64,000 nt of DNA from Candidatus Saccharimonadota bacterium (GCA_028288995.1 JAQGHF010000002.1:62001-126000); one strand, 5' to 3'; shown: positions 16,980 to 26,096, numbered from the stretch's first letter. The notes: generated from the letters alone by a model not told the origin. Numbers and translations are program-made.

Positions 16980-17996
16980 ATGAGCAAGACAAAAATAGGA
17001 ATTAACGGATTTGGCCGTATTGGACGAAATGCATTTAAAATTGCTTTCGACCGCAGCGATTTAGAAATTATCGCGATTAATGACCTTACAGACACAAAGA
17101 CACTCGCGTACTTGTTGCAACACGACAGCAACTACGGTGCATACAAACACGTTGTTGGGTACGATGAAACCGGTATCATTGTTAATGGACAGCATGTCAA
17201 AGTACTTGCAGAAAAAGATCCCGCAGCACTTCCGTGGGGTGACCTTGGTGTTGAACTCGTTATCGAATCAACAGGACGATTTACTGAAAAAGAAAAAGCT
17301 GAGCTTCACATTCAAGCTGGCGCAAAGCGCGTTGTCATTAGCGGTCCATCAAAGAGCGATGGCGTTGATACAATCGTGCTTGGTGCTAACGAAGACAAGA
17401 TCGCAACCGCATCACAAATCATCAGCAACGCAAGTTGTACGACTAACTCACTCGGTATGGTCATGGCGATCCTTGACGGCGAATTTGGTGTTGAGAAATC
17501 ACTCCTTACGACTGTTCACAGCTACACAGCAAGCCAAGCGCTTCAAGACGCTCCCTCAAAGGACCTTCGTGAAGGTCGTAATGCTGCTGAAAACATCGTT
17601 CCTACAACAACTGGTGCTGCAATTGCAGTGACAAAAACATTGCCACAGCTTGCTGGTAAGTTTGATGGACTCAGTATTCGTGTCCCGACCCCAGTTGTTT
17701 CAATTAGCGACATCACCGTTCTTCTTGGACGCGATACAACAGTTGAAGAAATCAACGAAGTATTTAAGAAAGCTGCAAAAGAGCCGTTCTACCAAGGGAT
17801 TCTTGGTGTGAGCGAAGAGCCACTGGTGAGCCGTGACTACATTGGTAACAGCCACTCTGGTGTTGTTGACCTTCTTCTCACAAAAGTTGTGGGCGGAAAC
17901 CTTGCAAAAATTATGGTCTGGTATGACAACGAATGGGGTTACAGCAACCGTCTCGTTGAACTCATCGCAGATGTGGGAAAGACCTTGCAGGAATAG
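16980..17996 (+). CDS. gap: Glyceraldehyde-3-phosphate dehydrogenase
   Basis: 338 residues, normal length. The NAD-binding Rossmann motif INGFGRIGR is at the N-terminus, catalytic C153 lies in SNASCTTN, and HSYTASQ supplies the active-site His. It oxidises glyceraldehyde-3-phosphate in glycolysis. An ATG at 16953 and a GTG at 16971 are in frame upstream; I chose 16980 because it places the Rossmann motif at the usual distance from the N-terminus and AGGGGG lies upstream, though 11 nt away. It opens the carbon-metabolism block on this strand. Confidence 0.95.
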   Translation: MSKTKIGINGFGRIGRNAFKIAFDRSDLEIIAINDLTDTKTLAYLLQHDSNYGAYKHVVGYDETGIIVNGQHVKVLAEKDPAALPWGDLGVELVIESTGRFTEKEKAELHIQAGAKRVVISGPSKSDGVDTIVLGANEDKIATASQIISNASCTTNSLGMVMAILDGEFGVEKSLLTTVHSYTASQALQDAPSKDLREGRNAAENIVPTTTGAAIAVTKTLPQLAGKFDGLSIRVPTPVVSISDITVLLGRDTTVEEINEVFKKAAKEPFYQGILGVSEEPLVSRDYIGNSHSGVVDLLLTKVVGGNLAKIMVWYDNEWGYSNRLVELIADVGKTLQE

Positions 17997-18038
17997 GCGC
18001 TATTATAACCGTAATGGGCTTATACTAGGATATATATT

Positions 18039-18488
18039 ATGAAGATCTTTTTGGGCAGTGATCACAATGGTTTCCACATGAAGGAAAAAGTATTTGCGTA
18101 TCTTGTGAAGCATGGGTACGATGTTCAAGACGTCGGCGATGAACGGCTTGATCCGGATGACGATTTTCCTCAGTTTGCGCAAGCCGCTGCCCTTCAAGTT
18201 CTTGGCGAACAAGAAGGGGAAGCACGTGCCATCCTCTTGTGCGGCGGTGGTCAAGGTATGGCCATGGCCGCAAATCGTTTTAAAGGTATACGTGCCAGTG
18301 TTGTCTGGGATGCTTTTGAAGCAAAGATGACACGCAACGACAATGATAGTAATGTCCTGGCATTGCCATCACGGGTCCTTGAAAGCGAAGATGGAACATG
18401 GCAGGGCATTATTGAAACATGGCTCAGTACACCATTCGCTTCTGCGGTTCGGTATAAGCGGCGCAATGCTGAGATAGACGAGCTCTAA
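18039..18488 (+). CDS. rpiB: RpiB/LacAB-family sugar-phosphate isomerase
   Basis: 149 residues, RpiB size. The N-terminus GSDHNGFHMKEK matches the phosphate/substrate loop, and the catalytic cysteine is in LLCGGGQGMAMAANRFKGIRA-like sequence. The usual CGTGIG reads CGGGQG, so the threonine used in ring opening is missing and substrate preference could differ from ribose-5-phosphate. Context (rpe and transketolase next door) supports ribose-5-phosphate isomerase. TATACT is at 18021-18026. Confidence 0.85.
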   Translation: MKIFLGSDHNGFHMKEKVFAYLVKHGYDVQDVGDERLDPDDDFPQFAQAAALQVLGEQEGEARAILLCGGGQGMAMAANRFKGIRASVVWDAFEAKMTRNDNDSNVLALPSRVLESEDGTWQGIIETWLSTPFASAVRYKRRNAEIDEL

Positions 18489-18503
18489 AATCATGGGTAG
18501 AAT

Positions 18504-19148
18504 ATGGCAATAGTGGCGCCAACAATTTTGACAGAGACCTTAGACGACTATAAAACGTCGATTGATCGTTTGGCGCCCTTTGCCAAGCGCGTCCATATTG
18601 ATATTAGTGATGGTGAATTTGCACCTAACTTCCTTCTCGGCGAAGCACAGCTCTACTGGCCGAAAGAATGGGAAGTTGATATTCATGCAATGGTCTCGCG
18701 TCCAAGCGAACATATCGCACAGCTTATCAATTTGAAGCCGAACCTTATCATTTTTCATGCAGAGATCCAGGAAGATCGTGCAGTCCTGGTGAATCAAATC
18801 AAGACTGCGGGCATTAAGGCTGGCGTTGCTTTACTACGTTCGACAGTTCCCTCGACGCTTGCGGATATCATCAGAATTGTTGACCACGTTATGATCTTTT
18901 CTGGAGAACTAGGTAAGAATGGTGGTACCGCAAGTTTGATGCAACTCGAAAAAGTACGACTCGTCAAAGCAATTAACCCTGCAGTAGAAATTGGTTGGGA
19001 TGGCGGGGTCAATTTGGAGAATGCATATACATTGGCGCAGGGTAATGTGAATGTTTTGAACGCGGGCAGTGCTATCTCTGGAGCGGAAGATCCAGCAGCG
19101 GCGTATGAAGCATTGACGAAAGAAATTAATAAACACGGAGTGATTTAG
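18504..19148 (+). CDS. rpe: Ribulose-phosphate 3-epimerase-like protein (divergent)
   Basis: 214-residue TIM barrel. Metal-site positions are kept: HIDISDGEFAPN (His and Asp), DIHAMV, and GWDGGVN near the C-terminus with the catalytic Asp. The phosphate loop, normally NPGFGGQ, is replaced by a stretch reading FSGELGKNGGT, so it is an unusual Rpe. Interconversion of ribulose-5- and xylulose-5-phosphate fits the neighbouring rpiB and transketolase genes. It lies 15 bp after rpiB and 1 bp before the transketolase gene. Confidence 0.78.
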   Translation: MAIVAPTILTETLDDYKTSIDRLAPFAKRVHIDISDGEFAPNFLLGEAQLYWPKEWEVDIHAMVSRPSEHIAQLINLKPNLIIFHAEIQEDRAVLVNQIKTAGIKAGVALLRSTVPSTLADIIRIVDHVMIFSGELGKNGGTASLMQLEKVRLVKAINPAVEIGWDGGVNLENAYTLAQGNVNVLNAGSAISGAEDPAAAYEALTKEINKHGVI

Positions 19149-19149
19149 G

Positions 19150-20013
19150 GTGGATAAACTGACGGTTCCTCAAATACAGCAAAAGGCGAATGACATTCGC
19201 GAAGATATTATTCGTATGCTTGAAAAAGCAGGAAGCGGGCACAGTGCCGGTCCACTTGGGCTTGCTGACATTTTTGCGGCGCTGTATTTTAACATTTTGA
19301 ATATTCGTCCAGAAGACCCTGAATGGGCTGATCGTGATATCTTCTTCCTCAGCAACGGACACACCGTCCCCGTCCAATATGCTGCGATGGCTGAAGCTGG
19401 TTTCTTCGATAAAGAAGAACTCCTGACGCTTCGAGCATTCGGTAGCCGTCTCCAAGGTCACCCAGAACGTGAACGCCTCCCTGGTCTTGAAAACACAAGT
19501 GGTCCTCTTGGGAGCGGACTTTCTCAAGCTGCAGGTTACGCCTACACGATGCAGTACATGGATGCGATCAAACACCGTTACGTCTATGTTGTCATGGGTG
19601 ATGGTGAGCTAGACGAGGGCAATATCTGGGAAGCGGCAATGTTTGCTGGTAAGAACAAACTTTCTCAACTGATTGGGTTTATCGACCGAAACAATATCCA
19701 GATTGATGGAAGCACTGAAGATATTATGCCCCTCGAAGACCTTAAGGGTAAATGGGAGTCATTTGGTTGGCACGTTATTGAAATTGATGGTCATAACATT
19801 GAAAGCATTATTGATGCTGTTAGCCAAGGACGTGCGATTACGAATCGCCCAACGGTAATCATTGCACATACGATCCCAGGTAAGGGCGTCGACTTTATGG
19901 AATATGACTATAAATGGCATGGCACGCCACCAAACAGTGAACAAGCGAAGATTGCACTCGAAAAGTTACGAACACTTGATGGAAAGATTACTCACGAAGG
20001 AGCAGGCGTATGA
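19150..20013 (+). CDS. Transketolase, N-terminal (TPP-binding) subunit
   Basis: 287 residues, starting with GTG. It carries the pyrophosphate-binding half of transketolase: AGSGHSAGPLG, HTVPVQYA and the TPP motif GDGELDEGNIWEA followed by DRNN. The C-terminal half is the next gene, overlapping by 4 bp (ATGA). Two-gene transketolases are known in archaea and some bacteria, so this is a natural split rather than a frameshift. Together the subunits move two-carbon units between pentose and triose/tetrose phosphates. Confidence 0.92.
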   Translation: MDKLTVPQIQQKANDIREDIIRMLEKAGSGHSAGPLGLADIFAALYFNILNIRPEDPEWADRDIFFLSNGHTVPVQYAAMAEAGFFDKEELLTLRAFGSRLQGHPERERLPGLENTSGPLGSGLSQAAGYAYTMQYMDAIKHRYVYVVMGDGELDEGNIWEAAMFAGKNKLSQLIGFIDRNNIQIDGSTEDIMPLEDLKGKWESFGWHVIEIDGHNIESIIDAVSQGRAITNRPTVIIAHTIPGKGVDFMEYDYKWHGTPPNSEQAKIALEKLRTLDGKITHEGAGV

Positions 20014-21005
20014 GTTACCCACTAGACCCTAGCCTATTTAGCGATAACATGAAACTTGATCCAACACGTGCTGGATTTGGTCGTGGTTTGAAAGCTGCGG
20101 GCGAAGCAAACGAAGCAGTCGTTGCGCTATGTGCCGACTTAACTGAAAGCACGCAGATGCATCTCTTTAAAGAAGCATTTCCAAAGCGATTCGTTGAGGT
20201 TGGTGTTGCTGAACAAAACCTCGTCACTGTCGCAAGTGGTATGGCACGTGCTGGAAAAATTCCATTCACGAGTAGCTATGCAGCCTTTAGCCCCGGACGA
20301 AACTGGGAACAGATTCGTACGACCATTGCTTTGAATAATCAACCGGTAAAGATCGTTGGTTCACATGCGGGTATTTACACGGGTAAAGACGGCGCAACCC
20401 ATCAAATGCTTGAAGACATTGCATTGATGCGCGTCCTTCCTAGAATGGTAGTAATTGCCCCAGGTGATGCAATTGAAGCCGAGAAAGCAACAAAAGCAAT
20501 TGCTGAAAATGGCAAACCAAGCTACATTCGTCTCGCTCGTGAAAAGACACCAGTATTTAGCGTGGAAGAGTCACCATTTGAAATTGGTAAGGCATACATC
20601 CTTAAGGATGGAACCGATATTTCACTTATGGGTACCGGAACGATGACCTATCAACTATTGGTTGCTGCAAAGCTGTTGGCTGAACAGGGCATTAACGCTG
20701 AGGTAGTGCACGTTCCAACGATCAAACCACTTGATGAAGAAACAATTGTCGCAAGCGCAAAACGAACTGGTCGCGTGATTACTGCCGAAGAGGCACAGAT
20801 TGCTGGTGGCTTCGGGAGCGCTGTAACAGAACTGTTATCTGAAAAACTTCCTGTACCAATCCACCGATTTGGGATGCAAGATCGATTTGGTGAGTCTGGT
20901 GATCCGAAAGACCTCTTTAAAGCCTTTGGTCTCACCGGGGAGCAGATCGCCGAATCAGTTAAGACATGGTGCGTGGATACTCCTCGGTACCATCAAGAAG
21001 CATAA
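20010..21005 (+). CDS. Transketolase, C-terminal (Pyr and C) subunit
   Basis: 331 residues. The pyrimidine-binding domain (about 15-180) carries the catalytic glutamate in VEVGVAEQNLVTVASG and the FTSSYAAF and GKDGATHQMLEDIA motifs. The transketolase C-terminal domain is about 200-320 (ITAEEAQIAGGFGSAV). It pairs with the preceding subunit and is translationally coupled by the ATGA overlap. Homology to 1-deoxyxylulose-5-phosphate synthase is general to the fold; the split form and context favour transketolase. Confidence 0.92.
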   Translation: MSYPLDPSLFSDNMKLDPTRAGFGRGLKAAGEANEAVVALCADLTESTQMHLFKEAFPKRFVEVGVAEQNLVTVASGMARAGKIPFTSSYAAFSPGRNWEQIRTTIALNNQPVKIVGSHAGIYTGKDGATHQMLEDIALMRVLPRMVVIAPGDAIEAEKATKAIAENGKPSYIRLAREKTPVFSVEESPFEIGKAYILKDGTDISLMGTGTMTYQLLVAAKLLAEQGINAEVVHVPTIKPLDEETIVASAKRTGRVITAEEAQIAGGFGSAVTELLSEKLPVPIHRFGMQDRFGESGDPKDLFKAFGLTGEQIAESVKTWCVDTPRYHQEA

Positions 21006-21056
21006 GTGATATACTAATTTCAAAGCTATATTTTAGATAATTTTTAGGGGGCATAC

Positions 21057-21968
21057 ATGGGCATATCAATTCGAGAGATTCGGGACAATACAACGCGAGC
21101 ACGTCATCTAATGCAACGGTCTCGACAGCAACATTTTGCTGTCGGTGCGTTCAATATTGATAACCAAGATACGATTATTGCAGTTATGGAAGCTGCGCAG
21201 GCGACTAATTCACCAATTCTCGTCGAAGTGACACACGATGAAGTAAAAGCGATGGGACTTGATAATATTCGTGATCTTATCGATAACTACAAGCGTCAAT
21301 ATGGTGTTGAGGTATACATTAACCTTGACCACAGCCCTGCCGTTGAGGATGCAAAGCGTGGAATTGATGCTGGATTTGAATTCATTCACATCGATGTTTC
21401 TCAAGCGAACCATGATGCCACTGACGAAGAGATTATTGCTGCAACAAAAGAAGTGGTGGAGTACGCAAAGTTTACTGGTGCATTGGTTGAAAGTGAACCG
21501 CACTACTTTGGCGGAAGCAGCAATGTTCATACGGAAGACATTGACTACGAAGAAATCAAGAAGACATTCTCAACTCCAGAGGGTGCGAAAGCCTTTGTTG
21601 ATGCAACAGGTATCGATACGTTTGCTGCCGCAATTGGAAATCTCCACGGTAAGTATCCTGTTCCAAAACAACTTGACCTCGAGCTCTTGCAGGCAATTCG
21701 CGACAATATAGATTGTCAGATTAGCCTTCATGGCGGAAGTGGTACACCCGGTGAATACTTCCAAAAAGCTGCACAAATTGGTGTGAGTAAAGTAAATATT
21801 AATAGTGACTTACGATTTGCATTCCGCGAAAATCTTGTAAAGGTCCTTGCTGACAATCCTGATCAATACGCTGTCGTAAAGATTATGGAACCAGTTCGTG
21901 AAGCCGTTCGTGCTGTTGTAGAAGAAAAGATTGCTGCACTTGGATGTGCAGGCAAAGCAGTTCTTTAG
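21057..21968 (+). CDS. fba: Class II fructose-bisphosphate aldolase
   Basis: 303 residues. Zinc and substrate motifs are visible: VYINLDHSP, the ESEPHYFGGS stretch (variant of the usual ExExGxIGG), AIGNLHGKYP, ISLHGGSGTP and VNINSDLRFAF. It cleaves or forms fructose 1,6-bisphosphate (tagatose bisphosphate is also possible in this family). It has its own TATACT near 21009 and an AGGGGG SD before the ATG. A terminator shared with tal follows. Confidence 0.9.
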   Translation: MGISIREIRDNTTRARHLMQRSRQQHFAVGAFNIDNQDTIIAVMEAAQATNSPILVEVTHDEVKAMGLDNIRDLIDNYKRQYGVEVYINLDHSPAVEDAKRGIDAGFEFIHIDVSQANHDATDEEIIAATKEVVEYAKFTGALVESEPHYFGGSSNVHTEDIDYEEIKKTFSTPEGAKAFVDATGIDTFAAAIGNLHGKYPVPKQLDLELLQAIRDNIDCQISLHGGSGTPGEYFQKAAQIGVSKVNINSDLRFAFRENLVKVLADNPDQYAVVKIMEPVREAVRAVVEEKIAALGCAGKAVL

Positions 21969-21991
21969 TAAAGACAATTCAAAGATTTTTT

Positions 21992-22027
21992 AAAAGCTAT
22001 TGCGTCATTTTTGACGTGATAGCTTTT
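21992..22027. terminator. Shared fba/tal terminator
   Basis: Hairpin with outer arms AAAAGCTAT (21992-22000) and ATAGCTTTT (22019-22027) and inner arms CGTCA and TGACG around a T loop. It overlaps the last codons of minus-strand tal, and A/T runs on both sides allow termination from both directions. Confidence 0.85.
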
Positions 22028-23076
22028 AGTAATGAGTCAAAAGATGCTTGGAACTTTTGGATTCCTTCGTTTTCGAGAGTTTTAGCAACTGATGCAAAAT
22101 CGATGCCGACCCGCTCAAGGTTACTCATGGTTTCTTTTGCGTGCTCAATATAGTCGCTCGAAATAGCTTGAGTGTTCTCTGGAAGGTGATCAATAATTTT
22201 TGTAATTGTGTCTTCCGGTAATGTGTTCACCGTATGAGGTGCAACAAGGTAGGTAACATACATAAGGTCATCGTACGCAGGGTTCTTGGTTGAAGTTGAA
22301 GCCCAGAGCAATCGTTGGATGCCAGCGCCATCTGGGTTTGTCTCGAGCATCCTAGCGAACTTATCAAGGAAAATGCTATAAGCGATATGTGCTTGAGCGA
22401 CAGCTGCTTGACCGCGAAGATCAAGTGCTTCCTGTGTGCCAATTACTTCGAGTCGCTTGTCGATTTCGCTATCAACACGACTGACGAAGAAAGACGCGAC
22501 GCTTCGTGCCAAGTTTTCTCGCCCTAGTTCGTGTGATGCAAGATGTGCGTCAGCAACTAAGTTGTAGTGGTCAAGACTGAAGATAAGTGTCACATTGACG
22601 TTAATGCCTGCAAGAAGTAGGTCGCGAATAATTGGCATACTTGCATCGGTTGCTGGAACTTTTACCATAAGGTTTGGCTGACCAACTTCTTGCCAAAGGC
22701 GTTTTGCTTGCTCGAGGGTTGACATAGGGTCTTCTGCGAGTCGGGGAGATACCTCAAGTGAAACGAAACCATCACCACCGTTACTCTCGTCCCAGATAGG
22801 ACGAAGTAATGCGGCAGCTTCCTTAATATCGTCTTCAATGATTCGCCAGTAAATTGTTTCAGCATCCGCACCAGTGGCGGCAAGTGTTTTAATTTGCTCA
22901 TCGTAGGCGCCGCTACCAAGAATGGCTTTCTCGAGAATCGTTGGATTAGAGGTAACACCACGGACTCCGTTTGAAACGTAGTCAGCTAGTTTTCCTGAGT
23001 GAAGGAGGTCTCTGCTTAGGTTATCGAGCCATGGACTTTGATTAAATTGCTGGTGAAGCTTTTCAAGGTTATTCAT
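21997..23076 (-). CDS. tal: Transaldolase
   Basis: 359 residues, the longer transaldolase type. The N-terminal GVTSNPTIL is diagnostic, and the Schiff-base lysine is in NLMVKVPATDA, with NVNVTLIFSLDHY and the SFFVSRVDSEID phosphate region further on. It transfers dihydroxyacetone units and completes the non-oxidative pentose phosphate set with the genes on its left. TATACT on the minus strand (23085-23090) is 8 nt before the ATG with no SD, so the transcript is probably leaderless. The start lies 36 bp from that of the divergent PfkB-type kinase. Confidence 0.95.
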   Translation of the reverse strand: MNNLEKLHQQFNQSPWLDNLSRDLLHSGKLADYVSNGVRGVTSNPTILEKAILGSGAYDEQIKTLAATGADAETIYWRIIEDDIKEAAALLRPIWDESNGGDGFVSLEVSPRLAEDPMSTLEQAKRLWQEVGQPNLMVKVPATDASMPIIRDLLLAGINVNVTLIFSLDHYNLVADAHLASHELGRENLARSVASFFVSRVDSEIDKRLEVIGTQEALDLRGQAAVAQAHIAYSIFLDKFARMLETNPDGAGIQRLLWASTSTKNPAYDDLMYVTYLVAPHTVNTLPEDTITKIIDHLPENTQAISSDYIEHAKETMSNLERVGIDFASVAKTLENEGIQKFQASFDSLLKAITSKMTQ

Positions 23077-23084
23077 TTGTCATA

Positions 23085-23105
23085 AGTATACCAAAGATGT
23101 ATCAT
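23085..23105. promoter_or_regulatory. Divergent overlapping tal / pfkB-type promoters
   Basis: The minus-strand -10 box for tal (TATACT, 23085-23090) and the plus-strand -10-like TATCAT for the kinase (23100-23105) lie back to back between start codons 36 bp apart. Each promoter's -35 area falls on the other promoter, so simultaneous use looks sterically difficult. Confidence 0.55.
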
Positions 23106-23112
23106 AGTGCAT

Positions 23113-24078
23113 ATGGTTATAATTTGCGCGCTGGGTGCTGCTTCACAAGATGTCTTCCTGAGCGGCAAAGGCATAAGCTCTCAACTCGATGCCTCGTCCA
23201 ACGAGTATGTTGAAGAATTTAAATTAGGAGCTAAGCTCAACGTTGAACATGTTCTTTTTGCGACTGGTGGTGGTGCAACAAACGCCGCAGTTACATTTAG
23301 TCGCCAAGGACTTGAAGCAAGTTTTATTGGTCGTGTAGGCAAGGACATTGCCGGGCATGGAGTTTTAAGTGAACTCGATAAGGAACACGTTGATACCTCC
23401 AAAACTATTTACGACGAAGTATTAGGTACTCAGTATTCGACGATTCTCGTGACAGAATCAGGTGAGCGAACTATTTTGGTATATCGTGGTGCTGCCCAGG
23501 CACATACGGCAAAAGAATACGAGGAAATTGATTTTAAAAGCTATGGATGGTTATACGTATCATCATTTGGCGGTGCATATGAAGCGCTGGACATTATTTT
23601 TGATCATGCAAAAAAATCTGGTATAAAAATTGCCTTTAATCCTGGTCAAGCAGAGCTTGATCAGCCTGAACTCTTAAAAGGTTTGCTTGAAGACGTTGAA
23701 GTGCTACTGCTTAATAAAGATGAAGCAGCACTTGTCGTTGAAGGTAGTTCAAGTGAAGAACTTGCTCATCACTTGCTACACTATGTTCCTGTCGCCGTCG
23801 TGAGTGATGGTCCTAATGGTGTTGTAGCAACGGATGGAAAGACAATTATTGAAGCCGGAATGTACGAAGATGTTCCCGTTATCGATCGAACCGGTGCTGG
23901 CGATGCCTTTGGATCTGGGTTTGTGAGTCAGTATGCTCAGGGCAAATCGATAAAAGAAGCGGTTGTATTTGGAAGTGCAAATTCAACATCAGTTGTAACG
24001 AAATTTGGAGCAAAAGAGGGTATTTTACATCAAGGTACTGTTCTTCACGATATGCCGGTTAAAGAGAGGGAATTTTAA
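23113..24078 (+). CDS. PfkB-family carbohydrate kinase
   Basis: 321 residues in the ribokinase superfamily. Sequence shows the N-terminal TGGGATNAAVTFSRQG sugar-binding motif, the FIGRVGKD region, and the C-terminal ATP/anion-hole motif DRTGAGDAFGSGF with the catalytic Asp. The substrate could be ribose, fructose, adenosine or a sugar phosphate; the place next to pentose-phosphate genes suggests a sugar entering that pathway, as inference. The ATG at 23113 is preferred to a GTG at 23107, since TATCAT ends 7 nt before it. Confidence 0.85.
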   Translation: MVIICALGAASQDVFLSGKGISSQLDASSNEYVEEFKLGAKLNVEHVLFATGGGATNAAVTFSRQGLEASFIGRVGKDIAGHGVLSELDKEHVDTSKTIYDEVLGTQYSTILVTESGERTILVYRGAAQAHTAKEYEEIDFKSYGWLYVSSFGGAYEALDIIFDHAKKSGIKIAFNPGQAELDQPELLKGLLEDVEVLLLNKDEAALVVEGSSSEELAHHLLHYVPVAVVSDGPNGVVATDGKTIIEAGMYEDVPVIDRTGAGDAFGSGFVSQYAQGKSIKEAVVFGSANSTSVVTKFGAKEGILHQGTVLHDMPVKEREF

Positions 24079-24079
24079 C

Positions 24080-26038
24080 ATGGCAAAATTTTTACGAGAC
24101 TTATTAGATGCAGAAGAACCAATCTTTACGGAGTCACTTCGTCAGCTTGAACATGCAAGTGGTCGTACGGCTGCTGATACGAAATTAATTGGTGACATCG
24201 TTGCGAAAGCACACGAGAATCTTCGTCAAATGGGACTGAGTCCTGCCATTGCGACTGGCGAGGAAGTCTACCATGGTCTTGAAGCTCGACTTGAAAGTGA
24301 TATTAAGCGCCTCGTTCGAATTATTGGCGCTGAAGAGTCTCGATCTGAAGATGTGCAGTATCTTGTGCCGTTTATGGTGAAAGCTGCTAATAGCGTCAAC
24401 TTCAACCGTAAGGTATTTGTCATCAAGCACGAAAGTGCAAAAAACCTCCTTCGCCAAATGCCACCGAAGGCATTGATGGAAAAACTTGGCTACGATGATA
24501 TCGAAGCAATGTTTGATCACGAAGACTTTAGTGAACTTTACACCGCTCTTCGTTTCTCTGAAGGTCCTGAATGGCTCAATAGGTATGATGAACTGTTTGA
24601 AACTGTTACACCTGAAGACTATGAAGAACGCGACCTTAAAATTGTTGTTATGGACCACAACAAGTATGTCGATCTTGCAGCTCACTTCGTGCAAAAGAAG
24701 CTTCACAATGTGACACACACAAAAGAAATGGGTGTGATTGTGGTGACACCCATGTACGCCAAGACGATGCGTGGTCTTGTGTTGAAAACGCTGCCACTTT
24801 TGTTTCATTACATGAACGAAGTAAAGCTCTACTCGACATTCTTCAAGCTAAAGAGTCAACAGCCGCATTTTGGTAAGACTGTGGTGAGTACATTGGTTGC
24901 AGACCCAGGCGATGCAAGCCTGATGGTTGGTCACAAAATTCACTGGCGTGTGATTCAGCGGTACCTTGGTAAGCACAAAGAAGACAGCATTAGTACGATT
25001 GCCTTTGAGCCACACGTACAACCAGAAGATCTTCACTGGCGACGTGCTGAAGATCTCCTTTTTGAACTTGACCCAGAACTAGAATTCTGGAAAGATCGTG
25101 ACTACGTTGGACTTATATATGACGGCTTTCCAGTTGCATTCAACCTTTTTGATGTCAGCTTTGCGTATTCAAACAAAGAACCATATGAAAATCGTTACGC
25201 GTATCACTTCCGCGAAAGTTTGTGGAACGAAATCTTTGTCCGTTACATGGGCTTCAAGAACTTGGCTTCACAGGTACTTGAGAAACTTGATAACAGCGCT
25301 GTTTCACCTGAAAAGTTACCTGTCAGGAAACCAAAGACCGTGCCTGCGCTTCGAAGAGAGAATTCGAAACATGATTTGCTAGTGAGAAGGAGACTCATCG
25401 ATGCAGCCGAGGGTCGTCTTGATGGTGTGACTGAGGAGTTTGATAAAGTGTTCGACATGCTTGGTAAGTATGACAAAACGGTCACTGTTTTTGGATCCGC
25501 ACGGAAACCACAAGAAGATGGCATTTCTTCAAATGCATACGAACTTTCTCGCCGACTTGCAGGTGATGGCTATGCAGTCGTCACTGGCGGCGGTTACGGG
25601 GTTATGGAGGCATCGAATAGAGGTGCTTATGATGCCGGGGGTAACTCAATCGGATTGAATATCCTTCTGCCACATGAGCAAAGTCTCAATAACTACACGA
25701 CCGAAAGCTTTCAATTTCAGCATTTCTTTGGTCGCAAGGTCGCAATGACACTTGATGCAAGTGCCTACATCTTTTTTGCGGGCGGCTTCGGAACACTCGA
25801 TGAATTATTTGAAATTCTTGCACTCGAAGAGACAAATAAAATTCCACGTGCACCAATCATTCTGGTTGGCTCAGACTTCTGGGGACCAGTTGACGAATTG
25901 ATACGAACACTCCTCTTAGAGCGCTTTGGAACAATTAGCGACAACGATCATAAGCTCTATAAAGTCATGGATAATCACGATGATATTATTCATGTCATCA
26001 ACCAGTATGAGCATGAGTTGAACAAGTCAAAAGATTAA
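24080..26038 (+). CDS. Large protein: unknown N-terminal region fused to LOG/TIGR00730-like domain
   Basis: 652 residues. The C-terminal about 190 residues form a LOG-type Rossmann domain (VTVFGSARKP, VTGGGYGVMEASNRGA, and AGGFGTLDELFE in the place of PGGxGTxxE), the fold of cytokinin-activating nucleoside-5'-monophosphate phosphoribohydrolases. The N-terminal about 450 residues match no family I recognise; they are largely charged and helical, with a hydrophobic stretch near 225-245 (GVIVVTPMYAKTMRGLVL). Plain LOG proteins are about 180-250 residues, so this architecture is unusual. The ATG at 24080, 1 bp after the kinase stop with GAGAGGG upstream, is the start. Function: perhaps nucleotide turnover, inferred from the C-terminus only. 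Confidence 0.75.
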   Translation: MAKFLRDLLDAEEPIFTESLRQLEHASGRTAADTKLIGDIVAKAHENLRQMGLSPAIATGEEVYHGLEARLESDIKRLVRIIGAEESRSEDVQYLVPFMVKAANSVNFNRKVFVIKHESAKNLLRQMPPKALMEKLGYDDIEAMFDHEDFSELYTALRFSEGPEWLNRYDELFETVTPEDYEERDLKIVVMDHNKYVDLAAHFVQKKLHNVTHTKEMGVIVVTPMYAKTMRGLVLKTLPLLFHYMNEVKLYSTFFKLKSQQPHFGKTVVSTLVADPGDASLMVGHKIHWRVIQRYLGKHKEDSISTIAFEPHVQPEDLHWRRAEDLLFELDPELEFWKDRDYVGLIYDGFPVAFNLFDVSFAYSNKEPYENRYAYHFRESLWNEIFVRYMGFKNLASQVLEKLDNSAVSPEKLPVRKPKTVPALRRENSKHDLLVRRRLIDAAEGRLDGVTEEFDKVFDMLGKYDKTVTVFGSARKPQEDGISSNAYELSRRLAGDGYAVVTGGGYGVMEASNRGAYDAGGNSIGLNILLPHEQSLNNYTTESFQFQHFFGRKVAMTLDASAYIFFAGGFGTLDELFEILALEETNKIPRAPIILVGSDFWGPVDELIRTLLLERFGTISDNDHKLYKVMDNHDDIIHVINQYEHELNKSKD

Positions 26039-26096
26039 GCATTTACTTTTTGGCGTTAGCGAATTATGCTAGGCGTATAAGGTAGTGGGGTGTTTG

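Noticed and set aside
19150-21005. Frameshifted single transketolase gene
   Set aside because: The two frames meet at an ATGA overlap exactly at the boundary between the TPP-binding and Pyr domains, and two-gene transketolases are a known natural form.
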